DNA of 64,000 nucleotides from Alentia gelatinosa (Eukaryota; Annelida; Polychaeta; Phyllodocida; Polynoidae), in contig OX465579.1 of the NCBI GenBank assembly GCA_950022655.1, positions 140,253,118 through 140,317,117 of the forward strand, in the 5' to 3' direction. Under the pieces are notes generated by a model that did not search any database, was not told the origin of the DNA, and saw only the letters and a program-made list of their open reading frames with translations. The translations under genes were made by a program, and so were the position numbers. Each line of letters opens with the position of its first letter. Position 1 is the first letter of the stretch. Below, piece after piece: positions 61,534-64,000 of the stretch.

Positions 61534-63025
61534 GGGTGGTGTAGTCGGATGCCTTTGTGCAGATCCGTTTCACCCTGAGGAGTTGGGAGTATGGTATGCT
61601 CCGCTTTTGTGAAGGCGGATGTGCCGAATCGTATCTGAGGTACGTGTTGCGATCCGTTGGTTTTACATACAGGTCGCTGTATAGTTCACCCACGTCTGAT
61701 ACCTTGATTTTCGTGTCCAGGAATGGGATGCATTCCTGTGAGGTTTCCATCGTGAATTTGATCGAATGGTAGTAGGTGTTTAGCCAGTTGAACCAATTTG
61801 TTAGTTCCGCCTCTCCATGCTCCCAGATGAAGAATATATCGTCTATATATCTCCACCAGATCTTTGGGCTGGGGCGGTCCTCTTTCAGGATTTTTTCCTC
61901 TAGAGTTTCCATGAACAGATTTGCGTACGATGGGGCTAGTCTAGTGCCCATCGCTGTTCCTCCTATCTGTAGGAAGTTCTCGCCATTGAACTGTATATTG
62001 TTCTTGGACAGGATCATCTCCAAAAGTCTGGTGATGCTGTCCACTCGTGGCATTGCGTTGTTACCCCTGCAGGCATTCAGTTTGTGGTGTATGGCGTTTA
62101 TCCCTTCGTTGTTTGGGATGTTCGTATATAGGGCACTTACGTCTAGTGTTCCTATTATGTCGCCTTTGTTCACCTTGCCTACTTCCCCGATTTTTTGTAG
62201 GAAGTGGTTTGTGTCTTTGATGTATGACTTTATTTTCGGAACCTCTGGTTTTAGAAAGGTGTCCACAAATGTGGATATTTTCTCGGTGGGGCAACCATTG
62301 GCCGACACCACCGGTCTCCCTGGTGGGGGGACCTTCCCTTTATGGATCTTTGGAAGGAAATAGATTTGAGGTGTTCTGGGTTTGCCTGTTTTAAGGGCCT
62401 TGCCCATTTTCTCGGTGATTTCCTTATTCTCTATGAGTTCGTCTATATAGGTGTCTATCTCCTGGTTGTGAGCCTGGGTTAGATCACTCTCTACCTTTCT
62501 GTACATTTTGTTGTCGCCGAGTTGTTTGTTGGCCTCGCGTACATAGTCTACAGTATCCTGTATGACCAACCCCCCGCCCTTGTCTGCGGGTTTGATTGTT
62601 ATGGTAGAGTCCCTCGATAGTCCCCATAGCGCATTGCGTTCATCTTTGGTGATGTTATGCTTTACTTTAACTTTGTTAAGGTTTCTGCGCGCCAGATCTA
62701 TTTCATTGACAGTTATGAACCCTTCCAGGCTGCTCGACCCCTGAGGGGCTGTCCAGGTGGATTTGTCACCGATTTCTCGGATCAGTTTTGGGTTAGCGTA
62801 AAGGCTGTTGGGGGTCGTCGGAAAAGATTTCCCTCCGTCCCCTGATTGGGTCGACTTACTGAAGAACTGTTTGATTCTTAGGTTACGGTGGAATCTATCG
62901 AGTTCTGATTTTACTTCCCCTTCCTCCACTCGTGTGTTGGTAGGGCAGAAGTTTAGACCTTTATTTAATAGAGAAAGTTCACTTTCGTTCAGCTTTTTAC
63001 TGCATAGATTTATGACTGAGCTGTT
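61520..63025 (-). CDS. PLE reverse transcriptase
   Basis: This Penelope-type RT lies on the reverse strand. The frame is open from 63025, just after an in-frame TGA at 63028-63026, for about 501 codons. Conserved sequence is visible from the start (ELSLLNKGLNFCPTNTRVEE), so the real protein begins upstream of the GTG at 62929. No ATG precedes that conserved region. Counting from 62929, motifs are KPADKGGG (113-120), FLPKIHK (191-197), GRPVVSA (204-210), motif A LDVSALYTNIP (262-272, Asp263), motif B GGTAMGTRLAPSYANLFM (323-340) and motif C YIDD (361-364). PFLDT (402-406) and YDSAHPP (433-439) follow. Catalytic aspartates are intact. The frame ends at 61520, 14 nt inside the endonuclease frame. 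The missing start may reflect a 5' intron, known in some PLEs, or truncation. Confidence 0.92.
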   Translation of the reverse strand, partial: NSSVINLCSKKLNESELSLLNKGLNFCPTNTRVEEGEVKSELDRFHRNLRIKQFFSKSTQSGDGGKSFPTTPNSLYANPKLIREIGDKSTWTAPQGSSSLEGFITVNEIDLARRNLNKVKVKHNITKDERNALWGLSRDSTITIKPADKGGGLVIQDTVDYVREANKQLGDNKMYRKVESDLTQAHNQEIDTYIDELIENKEITEKMGKALKTGKPRTPQIYFLPKIHKGKVPPPGRPVVSANGCPTEKISTFVDTFLKPEVPKIKSYIKDTNHFLQKIGEVGKVNKGDIIGTLDVSALYTNIPNNEGINAIHHKLNACRGNNAMPRVDSITRLLEMILSKNNIQFNGENFLQIGGTAMGTRLAPSYANLFMETLEEKILKEDRPSPKIWWRYIDDIFFIWEHGEAELTNWFNWLNTYYHSIKFTMETSQECIPFLDTKIKVSDVGELYSDLYVKPTDRNTYLRYDSAHPPSQKRSIPYSQLLRVKRICTKASDYTTHASG

Positions 63026-63029
63026 TCAT

Positions 63030-63440
63030 TAGTTGAAAAAACTCTCGTAATTGCTCTCACTAACCAAATAGCGGCACCTCGCTAACAACGAGCGGCACTT
63101 TGGACCAAAGCGGCACCAACAGTGGTAGTACCCGTTTCAATAGTTAGGCTCCGTAACTCCGCTAAGAATTCATATAGAAGTGTCAAATAAAAACTGAAAT
63201 GTGGGGAAAAATACGAGGAATAATTTTGAATTATTAAATCATTCGATATATAGTGATTTATTAAATGTCTCGTTTGTTATGGTGGCATAGCTAACGGCAC
63301 TGGGATCTTAACAGCGACGCCAGTTCTGAAACGAGACCTTAGAACTCTCGCTTTTAATGCTGTTGATTGCTCTCGCTTTGGCAGTGGTCATTCCCGTGTA
63401 CTCCCCCCGGCTTTTGAAACAGCTCCCAGGGCACCATCGG
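63030..63440. other. Segment with repeated AGCGGCAC motifs
   Basis: AGCGGCAC occurs three times (63070-63077, 63091-63098, 63109-63116), separated by small palindromes CTCGCTAACAACGAG and CTTTGGACCAAAG. The pair GTCTCGTTT/AAACGAGAC forms an inverted repeat near 63267-63275 and 63328-63336. This lies upstream of the Penelope-like element on its strand and upstream of a promoter-like segment on the other. It could be regulatory DNA of either. Confidence 0.35.
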
Positions 63441-63448
63441 AGGACACG

Positions 63449-63500
63449 GTGACGTCACAAACAGGATATAAAAGAAGCAACGCTAGTTAGCTGGGGGCAT
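63449..63500 (+). promoter_or_regulatory. Candidate RNA polymerase II promoter (CRE plus TATA box)
   Basis: A full palindromic cAMP-response element GTGACGTCAC (63449-63458) is followed 8 bp later by TATAAAAG (63467-63474). A start site would be expected about 25-30 bp downstream, near 63497. The combination fits animal Pol II core promoters. No downstream coding exon is visible before the window ends, so it could drive a gene beyond 64000 or belong to a mobile element. Confidence 0.4.
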
Positions 63501-63562
63501 TCCTGCAATAGAGCTCAGCCAGAGTGGATCCGGACTAGCACTACCGTTGCACTCTCTGTACA

Positions 63563-63780
63563 CTGTAAAAAAATTCCTGTGAATTTTACGGTATTTCCCT
63601 GGCAACTGGGGTGCCAGGGAAATACCGTAAATTGTACGGGTGACCGTAATATATATTTGACCATAAATTTTAACTGTCCTAGACTGTATTTTCCTAGCGG
63701 TTTAAACCTGTAATATATTTCAGACCATAAATTTTCACTGTAATAAACTGTATTTTGAAAACAGTTCAAACCTGTAAATA
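63563..63780. mobile_element. Palindromic MITE with ACTGTAAAA-type end and tandem repeats
   Basis: The element starts near ACTGTAAAAAAATTCCTGTG. It contains a perfect 20-bp palindrome: TTTACGGTATTTCCCTGGCA (63585-63604) and its exact complement (63612-63631) around a 7-base loop. Two 64-bp direct repeats follow (63647-63710 and 63711-63774), both running from TAATATAT through CCATAAATTTT and ACTGTATTTT to CCTG. Sequences of the ACTGTAAAA...TTTACGGTA...CTGGCA type are familiar as abundant MITEs in fish and some marine invertebrates. I cannot assign the superfamily with certainty. The right boundary is approximate. Confidence 0.65.
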
Positions 63781-64000
63781 CAAAGGTGCAAAGCTGCATG
63801 AAGTATATTACATGCAGAGCCCTTCATTATACACATACCAGAAATCTTGTTATTGATGTTCTTGAGAATTGTTACATGTAGAGGGCCATGTAGAGTATGT
63901 ATACAGAATTTCTGAAATTTTAAACCCCCAACCCCTCCTCCCAATCTTGTATGCAATTGATCAAAGGAAGAGCATGTGCAGAATTTCCAAAATCCTTGAC
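63781..64000. other. Right-edge non-coding sequence
   Basis: No recognisable feature. Confidence 0.5.

Larger units (their letters stand above)
60030..63025 (-). mobile_element. Penelope-like element (PLE) with RT and GIY-YIG endonuclease
   Basis: On the reverse strand, a Penelope-type reverse transcriptase (63025-61520) is followed by a GIY-YIG endonuclease with a Cys-rich linker (61533-60739) and a 3' region of about 700 bp. The 3' region ends near the phrase CGAACGTCTTGCAAGAATTC (about 60036-60055), a style of ending I associate with PLE 3' termini. RT followed by GIY-YIG defines the canonical, endonuclease-bearing branch of PLEs. The RT motifs look intact. The upstream end has no usable start codon and no copy of the 3' segment was seen upstream, so the 5' end is probably truncated or spliced. 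The outer boundaries are approximate. Confidence 0.9.

Noticed and set aside
60674..62363. Long + strand frames (199, 173 and 195 codons)
   Set aside because: They are antisense shadows of the Penelope-like RT and endonuclease.
1..64000. CRISPR arrays or prokaryotic-style operons
   Set aside because: No regularly spaced identical repeats and no tightly packed genes; the sequence is eukaryotic in character.

Overview
The window looks like intergenic DNA from an animal nuclear genome, probably a marine invertebrate. It is AT-rich, has long stretches with no coding signal and two long (AT)n microsatellites, and carries several classes of eukaryotic transposable element. The only convincing protein-coding sequence belongs to retroelements. 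There is no operon-like packing, and I recognised no tRNA, rRNA or CRISPR array. Two excellent matches to the CTCF core motif suggest a bilaterian. The species cannot be named from this sequence.

Layout. Positions 1-4260 are anonymous sequence with a few GC-rich patches. A degenerate minisatellite (4288-4560) and a GACCCGA-rich foldback (4819-4954) precede a nearly complete non-LTR retrotransposon (LINE; about 5600-8860, + strand). Its endonuclease and reverse transcriptase are intact apart from one frameshift in an A9 run. Positions 8870-56000 are mostly non-coding. They hold GC-rich islands that could be cis-regulatory, one candidate exon behind a textbook splice acceptor (10578-10829), several inverted-repeat (MITE/foldback-like) elements (18947-19047, 19602-19847, 48397-48588, 52909-53150), two (AT)n tracts, a C21 homopolymer and a short minisatellite (53889-53972).

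The last 8 kb are dense in mobile DNA. They contain a decayed and internally deleted LINE (about 55970-57190, - strand), a degenerate short repeat (57263-57410), a Tigger/pogo-like non-autonomous DNA transposon (57438-57830), and a Penelope-like element (about 60030-63025, - strand) with RT and GIY-YIG endonuclease. After these come a TATA/CRE promoter-like segment (63449-63500) and a palindromic MITE with two 64-bp internal repeats (63563-63780).

How the parts relate. In the LINE, the endonuclease would nick target DNA and the RT would copy the element's RNA onto the nick. In the Penelope-like element, RT and GIY-YIG nuclease lie in adjacent overlapping frames and would do the same job with a different nuclease fold. 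I found no complete host gene. The strongest candidates for host function are the two CTCF-like sites, the promoter-like segment near the right edge and the GC-rich islands; all of these are inferences from motifs.
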